64,000 nucleotides of DNA from Pedobacter cryoconitis (lineage in GTDB: Bacteria; Bacteroidota; Bacteroidia; Sphingobacteriales; Sphingobacteriaceae): NCBI GenBank assembly GCA_019352875.1, contig JAAAFW010000006.1, positions 90,917 through 154,916 on the forward strand, in the 5' to 3' direction. The first letter of the stretch is position 1. Every line of letters starts with the position of its first letter. The position numbers were made by a program, and so were the translations under genes. Below are positions 8,164 through 18,047 of the stretch, one piece after another. Under the pieces are notes generated by a model that did no database searches, was not told the DNA's origin, and saw nothing but the letters and a program-made list of their open reading frames with translations.

Positions 8164-8826
8164 TTAGTTACTGCACGTTTCCTGAATCTGATCGGATTTA
8201 TGTGTAAAAACACCCTTTTTCTGCTCCAGCGAGTAACGAAGCATGGCTGTAGCGACGCATTCGGCTTTAATACTCCTGTATTTCTTCAGACCGCCGATCA
8301 GTAGCGGATTTATGACGCGCATAACTCTGTTTAACACGTCTTCGGCGAACCGGTATTGCTGTCTTTTGGAATCTAACAAAGACGGTCGGTATATGTGGGT
8401 ACTCTCAAAAGGTATTTTCTTGAGTTCTTCTTCTAGCTGACCTTTGGTTTTACTATAGAATACTTTCGATTTTGCATCTGCACCCATTGCTGAGACCAGG
8501 TGATAACTTGTGGCTCCGTTTTCGTGTGCGATCCAGGCCAGATCCAACGGATATCTGAAGTCTATTTTTCGATATTCATTCTTATCCGGGGTCTGAGCTG
8601 CTGTAGTGCCAATACAACAAAAGACGGTGTCACCCTTAATTTGATCGGCGTAATCTTTAATATTATCGAAGTTGATAAGTAGCTGTTTGAGTTTCGGGTG
8701 GCTTAAAGGCATCTCGCGTCTAAGTAGAACAAGTACAGCGGAGTAACGCGGGTCATCAAGTAGTAAACGGACCAGCGCTGTACCCACGGATCCGGTCGCG
8801 CCCATAATTATTGCAGTCTTTTTCAT
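8164..8826 (-). CDS. Atypical SDR, NAD(P)H-binding oxidoreductase
   Basis: A 220-residue Rossmann protein with the glycine motif GATGSVGTALVRLLL (residues 9-23) and an active-site-like YSKTKGQLEEEL, i.e. YxxxK, near residue 125. The overall pattern (VFCCIGTTAAQTP, YHLVSAMGAD, IYRPSLL) is that of the TIP30/HTATIP2-like atypical short-chain dehydrogenases, which bind NADP and often act in redox sensing. The substrate is unknown. It converges tail to tail with the esterase, separated by only 2 bp, and no terminator is visible between them. Confidence 0.82.
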   Translation of the reverse strand: MKKTAIIMGATGSVGTALVRLLLDDPRYSAVLVLLRREMPLSHPKLKQLLINFDNIKDYADQIKGDTVFCCIGTTAAQTPDKNEYRKIDFRYPLDLAWIAHENGATSYHLVSAMGADAKSKVFYSKTKGQLEEELKKIPFESTHIYRPSLLDSKRQQYRFAEDVLNRVMRVINPLLIGGLKKYRSIKAECVATAMLRYSLEQKKGVFTHKSDQIQETCSN

Positions 8827-9028
8827 TTGGCTATACTTATATCGTTTTATCGGGCATATTTATGCAGAAATAGAACAATATTACGGTGTTATAGTTTGAA
8901 GGTATTTTTTTTTAAGTTTTTATAAACGCCGGTTATAGGGATGAAAAAAGATAATTGGCGGTGTGTTTTTTTTGAAGAAAAATACGACATTACCCTAATT
9001 GATAGGCTGATATGTCAATTATTTACGT

Positions 9029-9036
9029 TATCTTTG
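9029..9036 (+). promoter_or_regulatory. Candidate -7 box for typA
   Basis: TATCTTTG matches TANNTTTG, 22 nt before the ATG. A short inverted repeat (GCGCC at 9036-9040 and GGCGC at 9049-9053) lies right at the expected transcript start. No well-spaced TTG is seen. Confidence 0.5.
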
Positions 9037-9058
9037 CGCCAAAATTTAGGCGCATTTT

Positions 9059-10864
9059 ATGCAAAAAATAAGAAACATAGCTATTATAGCACACGTTGAC
9101 CACGGTAAAACTACATTGGTTGATAAGATTTTACACACTTGTTCGATTTTTCGCGATAACGAGCAATCAGGTGATTTAATACTCGATAACAACGATTTGG
9201 AGAGAGAGCGTGGAATTACGATCGTATCCAAAAACGTATCTGTTATGTACAAGGATATTAAAATCAATATTATCGATACACCTGGTCACGCCGATTTCGG
9301 TGGTGAGGTTGAGCGTGTATTGAAAATGGCTGATGGTGTACTGTTGTTGTGTGATGCTTTTGAAGGCGCGATGCCTCAAACGCGTTTTGTAACGCAAAAA
9401 GCTTTGGCTTTAGGATTGAAGCCAATTGTTGTTGTTAATAAAGTCGATAAAGAAAACTGTCGTCCGGAAGAAGTGTATGAACAGATTTTCGAATTGTTCT
9501 TCAACCTTGAGGCAACAGAAGATCAGTTAGACTTCCCTGTAATTTACGGTTCTTCGAAACAAGGCTGGATGAGTACAGATTATACTAAACCAACTACAGA
9601 CATCTTTGCTTTAATGGATGCTGTTGTTGAGCATATTCCTGCTGCACCAACTAACGAAGGAACGCTTCAGATGCAAATTACTTCATTGGATTATTCTTCT
9701 TTCGTTGGTCGTATCGCTGTAGGTCGTGTACACCGTGGTGTGATCAAAGAAAATATGCCAGTTACCCTGATCAAACGTGATGGTAAAATGGTTAAATCAA
9801 GAGTAAAAGAATTATATACTTTCGAAGGTCTAGGTAAAATTCGTGCTACTGAGGTTCACTCAGGTGATATCTGTGCTGTAGTAGGTATTGATGGTTTCGA
9901 TATCGGTGATACTATTGCAGATTTCGAGGCTCCGGAGCAATTACCTGTTATTAAGATTGATGAGCCGACTATGAACATGTTGTTCACAATCAACAACTCA
10001 CCTTTCTTCGGTAAAGAAGGTAAATTTGTAACTTCTCAGCGTATTAAAGAACGTTTATACAAAGAGATGGAAAAAAACCTTGCCTTAAAGGTTGTGGAAA
10101 CGGAATCTCCTGATTCATACCTGGTATACGGAAGGGGTATTCTCCATTTATCAGTATTAATCGAGACTATGCGTCGTGAAGGTTACGAGATTCAGGTTGG
10201 TCAGCCACAGGTTATTATCAAAGAAATTGATGGTAAGAAATGTGAGCCGATTGAAACTTTAATCGTAGATGTACCTGCTGAAGTATCTGGTAAAGTAATT
10301 GAGCTGGTTACACAACGTAAAGGTGAATTATTGGTTATGGAGCCAAAAGGTGACCTGCAGCATTTAGAATTCGAAATTCCTGCACGTGGTATCATTGGAT
10401 TAAGAAACAACGTATTAACTGCAACTGGTGGTGAAGCTATCATGGCTCACCGTTTCAAAGCTTACGAGCCTTGGAAAGGTAATATCCCGGGCAGGTTGAA
10501 CGGTGTATTGGTTTCTATGGAAAAAGGTAGCACAACTGCTTATTCTATCGATAAACTACAGGATCGTGGGCGTTTCTTCGTTGATCCGGGTGTAGATGTT
10601 TACGAAGGACAGATTATGGGTGAGCACATCCGTGATAATGACCTGGTTGTTAACATTGTTAAAGGTAAAGCATTAACAAATATGCGTGCTTCCGGTACTG
10701 ATGATAACTCACGTATTGCTCCGGCAATTAAGTTCTCTTTAGAGGAAGCGATGGAATACATCCAGGCAGATGAGTATATCGAAATTACTCCTGTTAGTAT
10801 GCGTTTACGTAAGATTTATCTTACTGAAAACGAGCGTAAAATCAACGCTAAAAAATTCCAATAG
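9059..10864 (+). CDS. typA: Translational GTPase TypA/BipA
   Basis: The 601-residue protein has the full TypA layout. The G domain begins with IIAHVDHGKTTL (P-loop, about 9-20) and continues with RGITI, DTPGHADF (G3) and NKVD (G4); a beta-barrel domain follows, then EF-G-like domains III/V (RGILHLSVLIETMRREGYE) and the TypA-specific C-terminal domain (NMRASGTDDN). It binds the ribosome near the A site and supports 50S assembly and stress or low-temperature growth. It is monocistronic, with a good terminator after the stop. Codon use is strongly biased, as in a highly expressed gene. Confidence 0.98.
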   Translation: MQKIRNIAIIAHVDHGKTTLVDKILHTCSIFRDNEQSGDLILDNNDLERERGITIVSKNVSVMYKDIKINIIDTPGHADFGGEVERVLKMADGVLLLCDAFEGAMPQTRFVTQKALALGLKPIVVVNKVDKENCRPEEVYEQIFELFFNLEATEDQLDFPVIYGSSKQGWMSTDYTKPTTDIFALMDAVVEHIPAAPTNEGTLQMQITSLDYSSFVGRIAVGRVHRGVIKENMPVTLIKRDGKMVKSRVKELYTFEGLGKIRATEVHSGDICAVVGIDGFDIGDTIADFEAPEQLPVIKIDEPTMNMLFTINNSPFFGKEGKFVTSQRIKERLYKEMEKNLALKVVETESPDSYLVYGRGILHLSVLIETMRREGYEIQVGQPQVIIKEIDGKKCEPIETLIVDVPAEVSGKVIELVTQRKGELLVMEPKGDLQHLEFEIPARGIIGLRNNVLTATGGEAIMAHRFKAYEPWKGNIPGRLNGVLVSMEKGSTTAYSIDKLQDRGRFFVDPGVDVYEGQIMGEHIRDNDLVVNIVKGKALTNMRASGTDDNSRIAPAIKFSLEEAMEYIQADEYIEITPVSMRLRKIYLTENERKINAKKFQ

Positions 10865-10885
10865 TATATATTGATATTTTGATTT

Positions 10886-10917
10886 AAAGCCTGTAAGTTT
10901 TCTTACAGGCTTTTTTT
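10886..10917 (+). terminator. Rho-independent terminator after typA
   Basis: A 12-bp stem (10886-10897 with 10902-10913), TTTT loop and T-run lie 22 bp after the typA stop. Confidence 0.9.
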
Positions 10918-11019
10918 GTAGACGGTTTTTTATTCCGGCAGATAATCAGCTAATGTTTTTTTAACATAGCACGTCAGGTAGATTTCGTATTTTGTGCGGC
11001 GGTACTAATACTGGTTTAT

Positions 11020-11982
11020 ATGCTTCGGAAATTTTGTTCAGTCCTTGTCTTTTTGTTTATTAACACGGCCAGTGTGTGGTCACAGCAATCCAATACAGGA
11101 TTTAAAATAATTCCGCTAGGTGTAAAAGGCGGGGATGATGAAAGCAATTTATCTGCCTATATGGTCGCACCGGAAGGTAGTGAAAACTATGTTTGTCTGG
11201 ATGCCGGAACCATAAAAGCGGGGATTCAGAAAGCTGTTAACCGTAAAACATTCAAAGGAAATATCGAGGAAATTCAGCGAAAGAAGATAAAAGGCTATCT
11301 GATCTCGCATGCACATCTGGACCATGTGGCTGGATTAATTATAAATTCACCTGCAGACACCTCAAAAAATATTTACGGGATATCCTCCGTACTTCATATT
11401 CTCAGGGATAAATACTTTACCTGGGATGCCTGGGCGAATTTCGCGAATGAAGGCGAAAAGCCACAGTTGAAAAAGTATACTTATACCGCATTGGAAGAGG
11501 GAGTTGTTTATCCGCTTTCGGATACAGAAATGAAAGTTCAGGCTTACGAACTCAGTCATGGAAATCCTTATAAAAGCACGGCATTTTTAGTCAGTTCAGG
11601 GAATAGTTCCCTGCTGTACCTGGGAGATACCGGTGCAGATGTGATTGAAAAATCCGATAAATTAATCACACTGTGGAAGACAGTTGCTCCATTAATTAAC
11701 ACCGGGCAGTTAAAAGCGGTGTTTCTGGAAGTGTCTTTTCCGAACGAACAACCAGATAACCAATTGTTTGGTCACTTGACTCCAAAGCTTTTCTTTGCTG
11801 AACTTAATCAGCTCCGAGAGCTAACAGAGCCCGAAGCTTTCGGAAAGGTTACTTTTATTGTAACGCACACTAAACCTCCGCATGCAAATGCAGAAAAAGT
11901 AAAGAAGCAGCTGATTACGGAGAACGTACAGAAATTGAAACTCGTCTTCCCGGAGCAAGGAAAACAGTTAACAATAAGGTAA
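11020..11982 (+). CDS. Exported class II 3',5'-cyclic-nucleotide phosphodiesterase
   Basis: The 320-residue protein has an N-terminal signal peptide (about residues 1-21) and the metallo-beta-lactamase-like motif SHAHLDHVAG at 96-105, giving metal ligands H97, H99, D101 and H102. Further metal residues are expected in LSHGNP, YLGDTGAD and THTKPP. This pattern is that of class II cAMP phosphodiesterases (yeast PDE1, Vibrio CpdP), the latter periplasmic. It probably hydrolyses cyclic nucleotides in the periplasm. The Oar-like receptor gene follows 56 bp later with its own candidate promoter. Confidence 0.88.
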   Translation: MLRKFCSVLVFLFINTASVWSQQSNTGFKIIPLGVKGGDDESNLSAYMVAPEGSENYVCLDAGTIKAGIQKAVNRKTFKGNIEEIQRKKIKGYLISHAHLDHVAGLIINSPADTSKNIYGISSVLHILRDKYFTWDAWANFANEGEKPQLKKYTYTALEEGVVYPLSDTEMKVQAYELSHGNPYKSTAFLVSSGNSSLLYLGDTGADVIEKSDKLITLWKTVAPLINTGQLKAVFLEVSFPNEQPDNQLFGHLTPKLFFAELNQLRELTEPEAFGKVTFIVTHTKPPHANAEKVKKQLITENVQKLKLVFPEQGKQLTIR

Positions 11983-12016
11983 TATAATCCAAACATTTAT
12001 CCGCAGTTCATGCATG

Positions 12017-12024
12017 TACTTTTG
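12017..12024 (+). promoter_or_regulatory. Candidate -7 box for Oar-like receptor
   Basis: TACTTTTG matches TANNTTTG and lies 14 nt before the ATG at 12039. No convincing -33 TTG. Confidence 0.4.
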
Positions 12025-12038
12025 AAAAAAAAGCATCC

Positions 12039-15000
12039 ATGAAAAAACACTTACTTCTTTTTACAGCTTTCTTATTTTTAGTTTTCTTAAAGATTGATGC
12101 TGTAGCACAAAATGAAACAACAGCCTCTATAAACGGTTTGGTCACCGATACAAAAGGACCGATTGCAGGGGCTACTGTTATTGCTATTCATGAACCATCT
12201 GGTTCGAAATATGCAACCTCAACCCGGCCAGACGGACGCTACAATTTACCTGCAATGCGTATTGGCGGCCCGTACTCAATTACAGTAACTTTTGTCGGTT
12301 TTCAAAATCAAACCCAGCGCGTAGAAAAATTAGCATTAGGCCAAAGTTCAACTTTAAATGTCATCTTAAGTGAAGATGCCAGCACTTTATCTGAAGTTAC
12401 CGTGACGGGTAAACAAAGCAAAGTCTTTAATTCGGGACGAACGGGTGCATCTCAGAATATTTCGAGAACTGCTATTCAGAATATGCCGACCCTAAACAGG
12501 AGTTTTACTGACTTTGTTAAACTTACCCCTCAGTTTTCTCTGCAATTCGGTAGTCCGAGCATCGCCGGCAGAAGTAACCTGGCCAATAATTTTACGGTGG
12601 ACGGAGCCTTGTTTAATAATGCTTTCGGCCTGCAGGGTACAATTGGCAGCCAGACGGGTTCCCAGCCAATCAATATGGATGCTTTTGAAGAAATCACTGT
12701 AAATATAGCACCTTATGATATCCGTCAGAGCGGATTTACAGGAGCGGCAATTAATGCAGTTACCAGAAGTGGTACAAATGAGTTTCAGGGATCTTTAAAT
12801 ACTTATTACAGAAACCAGGATCTGGTTAGTGATTATAATTATGCAGGTCTTAAAACACCTGTAAACAACTTTAGCCTTAAAGGGTATGGATTCACTTTAG
12901 GCGGGCCAATTATTAAAAATAAATTATTCTTTTTCGTAAGTGGTGAGCTGGAAAGACGTTCTGATCCAGGAACAGGATTTATAGCCTCCAGAGGTGGAAG
13001 TACCGGCCCGAATGTTTCTCAGGCAAAAGGAGAAGACCTGGATAAATTGAGTTCTTATCTGCAAACTTTGGGATATGAGGCTGGAGCTTATGAGAATTAC
13101 GCGCTGAACACAAGAAGTGATAAACTATCGGCCAAACTGGATTATAATATTGATGACAAGAACACCTTGAGTTTAAAGTATTTCTATTTCAGGTCTTTCA
13201 AAGATATTTTACCAAGTAATAGCGGTGCACCAAAAAATAATCGTCAGCCCTCGCAACTCGGCCTTCCTTTTCAATCGGCCGGATACGGAATCAATAATAA
13301 CATGGATAATGTTAATCTTGAGTTCAGAACACGTTTCAGTAATAAGTTCTCCAATCAGCTGACAGTAGGTTACAATAATATGAATGATTTCAGGGAGTCT
13401 AAAGGTAATAAACCTTTCCCTCTTGTAGATATCATGAATCCTGACGGCAGTTCCTATACTGCTTTCGGCTACGAGCCATTCACTGCATTTAATACTTTAA
13501 AAACCAAGGTCTATCAGGTTACCGATAACTTTAACATCTATGCCGGGCGTCATGAAATTACAATCGGCGCTAATTACGAGGGTTACAGGACACTTAACGG
13601 CTTCGCTCCGAACTACTATGGTGCTTATACTTTTAATAGCCTTGCAGACTTCTATAACAGCGCAAATAATGGAGTCTCCAATGCTGCCAAGTATCAGGTT
13701 CAGTATTCTGTGATGCCTGACGGATCATTCCCTTATGCTGAAATCCAATCAAATATGTACGGATTGTATGTACAGGATGCTTATACTGTGAGCGACCAGT
13801 TAAAAATAACCGGTGGATTACGTGCAGACTTAACAAATGTTTCTTCGCCTGCCTCAGTCCGTAACCCGAATGTAGAAAACCTGACTTTCGAAAACGGGGA
13901 GAAAATTGATGTAGGCAGATTCCCTAAAAGCTCAATTTTATGGTCACCACGTTTGGGCTTTAACTGGAATGTAAATAATGAGGGGCTAACACAGGTAAGA
14001 GGTGGTACAGGTTTATTTACAGGAAGGCCTCCTTTGGTTTGGGTTTCCAACCAGGCTGGTAATAATGGTGTTCAATTTGGTTCGGAATCAATCACAAATC
14101 CAAAAAACAGACCATTTACTCCTGATGTTGATGCCTACAGAAACGTTAATAAATCTACTTCTGCAAATAATACGACCTACAATCTGGCCGTAACCGATCA
14201 GAACTTTAAATTTATGCAGGTATGGCGGTCTAATTTGGCTGTCGACCAAAAGCTGCCAGGTGGTTTCACAGGAACAATTGAGGCTTTATATTCAAAGGAT
14301 ATTAACTCGGTTTATTTCCGGAATGCGAATTTAAATACCTCAGCCTACACGCTTTTACAAGGTGCAGATAACCGTCCGAGATACACAAGTCCAAGAATTT
14401 ATGGCGCTGCGACACCTACACCGGCAAATCCGAATATTTCCGATGCCATCGTAATGACCAATACGGATAAGGGACACAGCTTGTCGCTTACAGGAACATT
14501 ATCCAAAGAATTCGCCGGCGGCTTTTTCGCCACGGCTGGTTATACTTATACAGACTCAAGGTCAGTAAATGATGGAGGTTCTATTGCACAGTCAATGTGG
14601 AGAGATCGTCAGGTGTCCGGCAGTCCGAATACAGATGCACTCTCTTATTCAAGTTACATGGTTAAAAACCGGTTCATCGCTTCGGTGGTCTACAGAAAGG
14701 AATATATCAATCATTTAGGTACGACCGTTTCGATGTTCTACCAGTTACAGGACGGTTTCAGATATTCTTATACCTATGGTAACGACTTAAATAATGATGG
14801 TTTAAGTGGAAATGACCTGATTTTCGTACCAGCAAATAAAGCTGATATCGTACTGGTACCGGAGAATGCGAATGATTCCCGCACACCAGACCAGCTTTGG
14901 AACCAGTTAAACAGCTATATCAGCCAGGATAGCTATCTGAATAAAAAAAGAGGACAGTACGCAGAAAGAAACGGACTTGTCGGCAATATGATCGGAACAC

Positions 15001-15311
15001 TTGACATTCGCCTGGCCCAGGACTTATTTGCAAATGTCAAGGGTAAAAAACACTCACTGCAATTTACTTTTGATGTCTTCAATTTTGGAAACATGATTAA
15101 TAAAACATGGGGTGTTCCGAAATTTGCCAACCGGGCTAATGGTCTGCTCAACTTTAAGGGGGTAGATGCTACTACTGGTAAACCTTCATTCTCATTTCCT
15201 TACTTAAACGCAGATAATAGTGTGCCTGTAGTAAACACTTTTTCCAGTAGTATCGATGAGACTGCACGCTGGAGAATTCAGCTTGGTCTGAGATATAGAT
15301 TTAATCAATAA
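12039..15311 (+). CDS. Oar-like TonB-dependent outer-membrane receptor
   Basis: The protein has 1090 residues. A signal peptide (about 1-24) ends at VAQ, and a carboxypeptidase-like regulatory beta-sandwich follows (about 30-112, [17 protein letters not shown]). The plug domain shows VTVTG and the Oar-type stretch [14 protein letters not shown]; a long beta-barrel ends with an aromatic C-terminal strand (LRYRFNQ). Oar-like proteins form a family distinct from SusC: they have no SusD partner, and substrates include protein or peptide factors in some species. No SusD or TonB gene is adjacent. The upstream phosphodiesterase and downstream SDR give no substrate hint. Confidence 0.92.
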   Translation: MKKHLLLFTAFLFLVFLKIDAVAQNETTASINGLVTDTKGPIAGATVIAIHEPSGSKYATSTRPDGRYNLPAMRIGGPYSITVTFVGFQNQTQRVEKLALGQSSTLNVILSEDASTLSEVTVTGKQSKVFNSGRTGASQNISRTAIQNMPTLNRSFTDFVKLTPQFSLQFGSPSIAGRSNLANNFTVDGALFNNAFGLQGTIGSQTGSQPINMDAFEEITVNIAPYDIRQSGFTGAAINAVTRSGTNEFQGSLNTYYRNQDLVSDYNYAGLKTPVNNFSLKGYGFTLGGPIIKNKLFFFVSGELERRSDPGTGFIASRGGSTGPNVSQAKGEDLDKLSSYLQTLGYEAGAYENYALNTRSDKLSAKLDYNIDDKNTLSLKYFYFRSFKDILPSNSGAPKNNRQPSQLGLPFQSAGYGINNNMDNVNLEFRTRFSNKFSNQLTVGYNNMNDFRESKGNKPFPLVDIMNPDGSSYTAFGYEPFTAFNTLKTKVYQVTDNFNIYAGRHEITIGANYEGYRTLNGFAPNYYGAYTFNSLADFYNSANNGVSNAAKYQVQYSVMPDGSFPYAEIQSNMYGLYVQDAYTVSDQLKITGGLRADLTNVSSPASVRNPNVENLTFENGEKIDVGRFPKSSILWSPRLGFNWNVNNEGLTQVRGGTGLFTGRPPLVWVSNQAGNNGVQFGSESITNPKNRPFTPDVDAYRNVNKSTSANNTTYNLAVTDQNFKFMQVWRSNLAVDQKLPGGFTGTIEALYSKDINSVYFRNANLNTSAYTLLQGADNRPRYTSPRIYGAATPTPANPNISDAIVMTNTDKGHSLSLTGTLSKEFAGGFFATAGYTYTDSRSVNDGGSIAQSMWRDRQVSGSPNTDALSYSSYMVKNRFIASVVYRKEYINHLGTTVSMFYQLQDGFRYSYTYGNDLNNDGLSGNDLIFVPANKADIVLVPENANDSRTPDQLWNQLNSYISQDSYLNKKRGQYAERNGLVGNMIGTLDIRLAQDLFANVKGKKHSLQFTFDVFNFGNMINKTWGVPKFANRANGLLNFKGVDATTGKPSFSFPYLNADNSVPVVNTFSSSIDETARWRIQLGLRYRFNQ

Positions 15312-15391
15312 TCTTTTAAATAAATTGCAAAGCAAAATCTCATCTCAATTTCAGCATGTGCTTTATTCTTCTGCTGCCCTTAATTTTTATT

Positions 15392-15399
15392 TATTTTTG
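15392..15399 (+). promoter_or_regulatory. Candidate -7 box that fixes the SDR start
   Basis: TATTTTTG matches TANNTTTG and lies 18 nt upstream of ATG 15418. Transcription starting near 15404 would exclude the longer in-frame start at 15325 and supports the shorter protein. Confidence 0.45.
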
Positions 15400-15417
15400 C
15401 AGTCTATTCAATCGATT

Positions 15418-16134
15418 ATGGAATCATTACAAGGAAAAAATGCACTGATCACCGGTGCTGGTAAAGGAATCGGACGTGCCCTGGCTATTGCTCTTGCACA
15501 GGAAGGTGTAAATATTGCATTGCTGGCAAGAACGGAGTCTGATCTGAATCTGGTTGCTGATGAACTGAAGTCTTATGGTGTTAAAACGGTCATCATCACT
15601 GCGAATGTAGCTGATATTGATTCTGTTAATGCCGCCGCCTCACAGGTTAAAAGTGCTTTCGGGCATCTGGATATTCTAATTAATAATGCAGGAATCAGCT
15701 CATTTGGTTCTTTCATGGAGCTCGATCCTTCAAGATGGGAAGATATTGTAAAGGTTAATCTTTTTGGAGTTTACTACGTAACACGGGCCTTCCTGCCAGA
15801 TATGATCGAACGTAAAACCGGAGATATTATTAATATTTCTTCTACTGCTGGTCTTCGTGGCGCCGCCGTTACAAGTGCTTACAGCGCATCTAAATTTGGA
15901 CTAATCGGGCTTTCTGAATCGTTAATGCAGGAAGTTCGTAAACATAATATCAGAGTAAGCACACTAACTCCAAGTACTGTTTCCACTGATATGGCTAAGG
16001 ATCTTAATTTAACGGACGGCAACCCGGACAAAGTAATGCAACCGGAAGATTTTGCCGAATTTATTGTCAGCAACCTGAAGCTGAATCGCAGGGTTTTTGT
16101 GAAGGATGGGGGGTTATGGTCGACCAATCCCTAA
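15418..16134 (+). CDS. SDR family 3-oxoacyl-ACP-reductase-like oxidoreductase
   Basis: From ATG 15418 the protein has 238 residues, the normal SDR length. It has the cofactor motif [12 protein letters not shown], the [10 protein letters not shown] motif, catalytic Ser in [12 protein letters not shown] and the [10 protein letters not shown] active site (YxxxK). The ORF can be extended to 15325, but the extra 31 residues look like untranslated leader and follow a -7 box. FabG-like SDRs reduce ketones using NADPH; sequence alone does not settle whether this is a fatty-acid enzyme or another reductase. Its stop codon lies inside the 5' arm of a long hairpin. Confidence 0.92.
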   Translation: MESLQGKNALITGAGKGIGRALAIALAQEGVNIALLARTESDLNLVADELKSYGVKTVIITANVADIDSVNAAASQVKSAFGHLDILINNAGISSFGSFMELDPSRWEDIVKVNLFGVYYVTRAFLPDMIERKTGDIINISSTAGLRGAAVTSAYSASKFGLIGLSESLMQEVRKHNIRVSTLTPSTVSTDMAKDLNLTDGNPDKVMQPEDFAEFIVSNLKLNRRVFVKDGGLWSTNP

Positions 16135-16220
16135 TAACAAAATCCAATATGTTTCAAGACGGCTCCACCTCGCGAAGAGCTCGCTGAGGCCTTTTGAAAC
16201 ATATTGGATTTTTGTTATTA
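16132..16220. repeat. Long hairpin with structured loop (terminator or dispersed repeat)
   Basis: Two arms, 16132-16157 and 16194-16220, are complementary over 26 bp with a single extra T. The 36-nt loop itself can fold: CCTC, GCGA, five bases, TCGC, T, GAGG. The arm starts at the SDR stop codon. It is far longer than a normal intrinsic terminator, and the GC-rich loop contrasts with AT-rich arms, so a dispersed intergenic repeat is as likely as a terminator. Confidence 0.75.
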
Positions 16221-16270
16221 CGAGAATCATGCCGGTCCGGGAGTGAGTAGAGGAAGTTATTGTTTTTTAG

Positions 16271-16816
16271 TTAGGCAGGGTGGACAGGCTTGTTGAAAAT
16301 TCTTGTGACAGGTTTAGTGGAAGGCTTTTAGGTTTTTTTGTTAGGCAGGATGGAAGACTTGTTGAAAATTCTTATGACAGGCTTTGTGGAAGGTTTCTTT
16401 GTTAGGCAGGGTGGAAGACTTGTTGAAAATTCTTGTGACAGGCTTTGTGGAAGGCTTTTAGGTTTTTTTGTTGGGCAGTGTGGAAGGCTTGTTGAAAATT
16501 CTTGTGACAGGCTTTGTGGAAGGCTTTTAGGTTTTTTTGTTGGGCAGGGTGGAAGGCTTGTTGAAAATTCTTATGATAGGCTTTGTGGAAGGTTTCTTTG
16601 TTGGGCAGGATGGAAAGCTTGTAAGATATTTCTTTGTTAGGCAGGGTGGAAGGCTTGTTGAAAATTCTTGTGACAGGTTTTGTGGAAGGCTTTTAGGTTT
16701 CTTTGTTGGGCAGGGTGGAAGACTTGTTGAAAATTCTTGTGACAGGCTTTGTGGAGGGTTTCTTTGTTAGGCAGGGTGGAAGGCTTGTTGAAAATTCTTG
16801 TGACAGGCTTTGTGGG
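16271..16816. repeat. Tandem repeat array, nine units of 61 or 69-70 bp
   Basis: Units begin (TTRGGCAG) at 16271, 16341, 16402, 16471, 16540, 16601, 16637, 16706 and 16767, giving lengths 70, 61, 69, 69, 61, 36, 69, 61 and a partial last. Long and short forms differ by about 8 bp near the unit end (GGCTTTTAGGTTTTTTTG against GGTTTCTTTG); unit six has an internal deletion. The plus strand is G/T-rich, and most units carry a GG-N2-GG-N2-GG-N2-GG run. The 61-bp units shift the frame, so a repeat protein is unlikely. The 702-bp gap 16135-16836 holds only this array and the preceding hairpin. Confidence 0.92.
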
Positions 16817-16836
16817 AAATTCCCTATGACGGGACT

Positions 16837-17265
16837 TTAGTTCTTCATGATCTGGTGTTTGTGGTGGTTGAAGTGTGAGACATAGTCTTGTATCAGAAAA
16901 TCGAGGGTGAGGTCGTTACATTTTCTGGTCGTCAGGTTTTTTTGGGTTACGGATTTCATTAGAAATAGTAACTGGTTATTGATGGCTGACCATAGATTTA
17001 TTAATTGTGGGATGGCTGAATTTTGGTAGTCGGCGCATTCGCAATAATCATTTTGAGCATAGAATATCTGCGGGTTTTCTTCGGATTGGGCGCGTATAAA
17101 TCTCTGGTAATTTATAAGGGCGCTGTCGATAAGGTGTCCGATTATTTCTTTTTTACTCCATTTTGCTGGGCTTGGTTTGTAATTCAGGTCTTCTTCGCTC
17201 AAATTCTGGATTTGATCAGGAAAATTATTAATGATATTTTCAAGTTCATCTAAGGGATTATTCAT
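16837..17265 (-). CDS. DinB family protein
   Basis: A 142-residue four-helix-bundle protein of the DinB/YfiT type. The metal-binding histidines are visible: one in IIGHLIDSA (about residue 44) and two in the C-terminal SHFNHHKHQIM (H-x3-H). W35 in PAKWSKKEI is the family's conserved tryptophan. Members bind Ni or Zn, and some transfer bacillithiol or mycothiol. The stop lies about 20 bp from the end of the tandem array. A second DinB protein lies at 24666. Confidence 0.88.
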   Translation of the reverse strand: MNNPLDELENIINNFPDQIQNLSEEDLNYKPSPAKWSKKEIIGHLIDSALINYQRFIRAQSEENPQIFYAQNDYCECADYQNSAIPQLINLWSAINNQLLFLMKSVTQKNLTTRKCNDLTLDFLIQDYVSHFNHHKHQIMKN

Positions 17266-17358
17266 TTTAATGCTATAACTGTGTATGTGGTCCGGTTGTA
17301 TGCTTATACTAAATGATGATATAAATAGTGGTAGTAAAACTGGCTCCAGAAATTGGGA

Positions 17359-17934
17359 TTAAAGTACAGGCGGCTTGATACCGGGAAAGCTTTTTGTGCC
17401 GACTTTGTGGGGGGATTCAATGCTTTTTTTGTACCAGATGTGAGGTACGCCTTCGTAATTAAAGGTCTCAATCGGGGAGAAGCCGGTTTTTTCCAGGATA
17501 TGCTGTGAAGCGAGATTCTGATGATCGGCAATGGCATAGATTTCCGGCAGGTTTAGCTCGTTAAAGGCGTATTTGGCCGTGGCAGATGCTATTTCCGAGG
17601 CATAGCCTTTTCCCCAATGGGATTTGATGAGGCGATATCCGAGGTCATAGTAGTTTTGATGGTCGTTAACGCGGTCAGTGATTAGTTTAAGGCCTCCCCA
17701 TCCAATGAATTCCTGTGTGTCTTTTCTGATTACGGCCCATCGGCCAATACCATTTTGGATATATTGGGCACGTATCATTTCAATACTTTTTTTGGCATCT
17801 TCAATGTTGCTGATAGGTTTTTTACCTAGGTATTGATGAACTTCAGGGTCGGAATCAAGCTCAAATATTCCAGGATAATCGGTCTCGGTAAGCTCTCTTA
17901 AAAGTAATCTGCTGGTTTCAATAAAGATTTTCAT
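17359..17934 (-). CDS. GNAT family N-acetyltransferase (RimJ/RimL-like)
   Basis: This 191-residue protein has the RimJ/RimL acetyltransferase pattern: N-terminal TSRLLLRELTETDYPGIFEL, central WAVIRKDTQEFIGWGGL, and acetyl-CoA-binding LIKSHWGKGYASEIASA (about 104-120), followed by YAIADHQNLASQHILEKTGF. The acceptor may be a protein N-terminus or a small amine and is unknown. The same-strand DinB gene lies 93 bp downstream. Upstream is a bidirectional terminator, so it has its own promoter. Confidence 0.9.
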   Translation of the reverse strand: MKIFIETSRLLLRELTETDYPGIFELDSDPEVHQYLGKKPISNIEDAKKSIEMIRAQYIQNGIGRWAVIRKDTQEFIGWGGLKLITDRVNDHQNYYDLGYRLIKSHWGKGYASEIASATAKYAFNELNLPEIYAIADHQNLASQHILEKTGFSPIETFNYEGVPHIWYKKSIESPHKVGTKSFPGIKPPVL

Positions 17935-17996
17935 TGTTTTAGGTATTGTGGAGAGCTAAATATAGCACCAAATCTGGTATCGGGATAATGTTAAAT

Positions 17997-18030
17997 AAAA
18001 AAGGAGATTTAGTTATAAATCTCCTTTTTT
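17997..18030. terminator. Symmetrical terminator after PfpI gene
   Basis: A 15-bp perfect stem (17997-18011 with 18016-18030) with loop GTTA and A/T runs on both sides. It lies 17 bp past the PfpI stop and upstream of the GNAT gene. Confidence 0.88.
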
Positions 18031-18047
18031 ATTCAGTCGGAATGTGA

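Noticed and set aside
15325..15417. Extended N-terminus of the SDR
   Set aside because: The extra 31 residues precede the conserved Rossmann start and contain a -7 box.
16338..16770. Open frames of 100 and 77 residues with repeated GRLVENSCDRLCG peptides
   Set aside because: They are translations of the tandem DNA repeat; two overlapping frames show the same peptide and 61-bp units shift the frame.
16271..16816. CRISPR array
   Set aside because: Units are contiguous variants of one sequence with no distinct spacers and no cas genes nearby.
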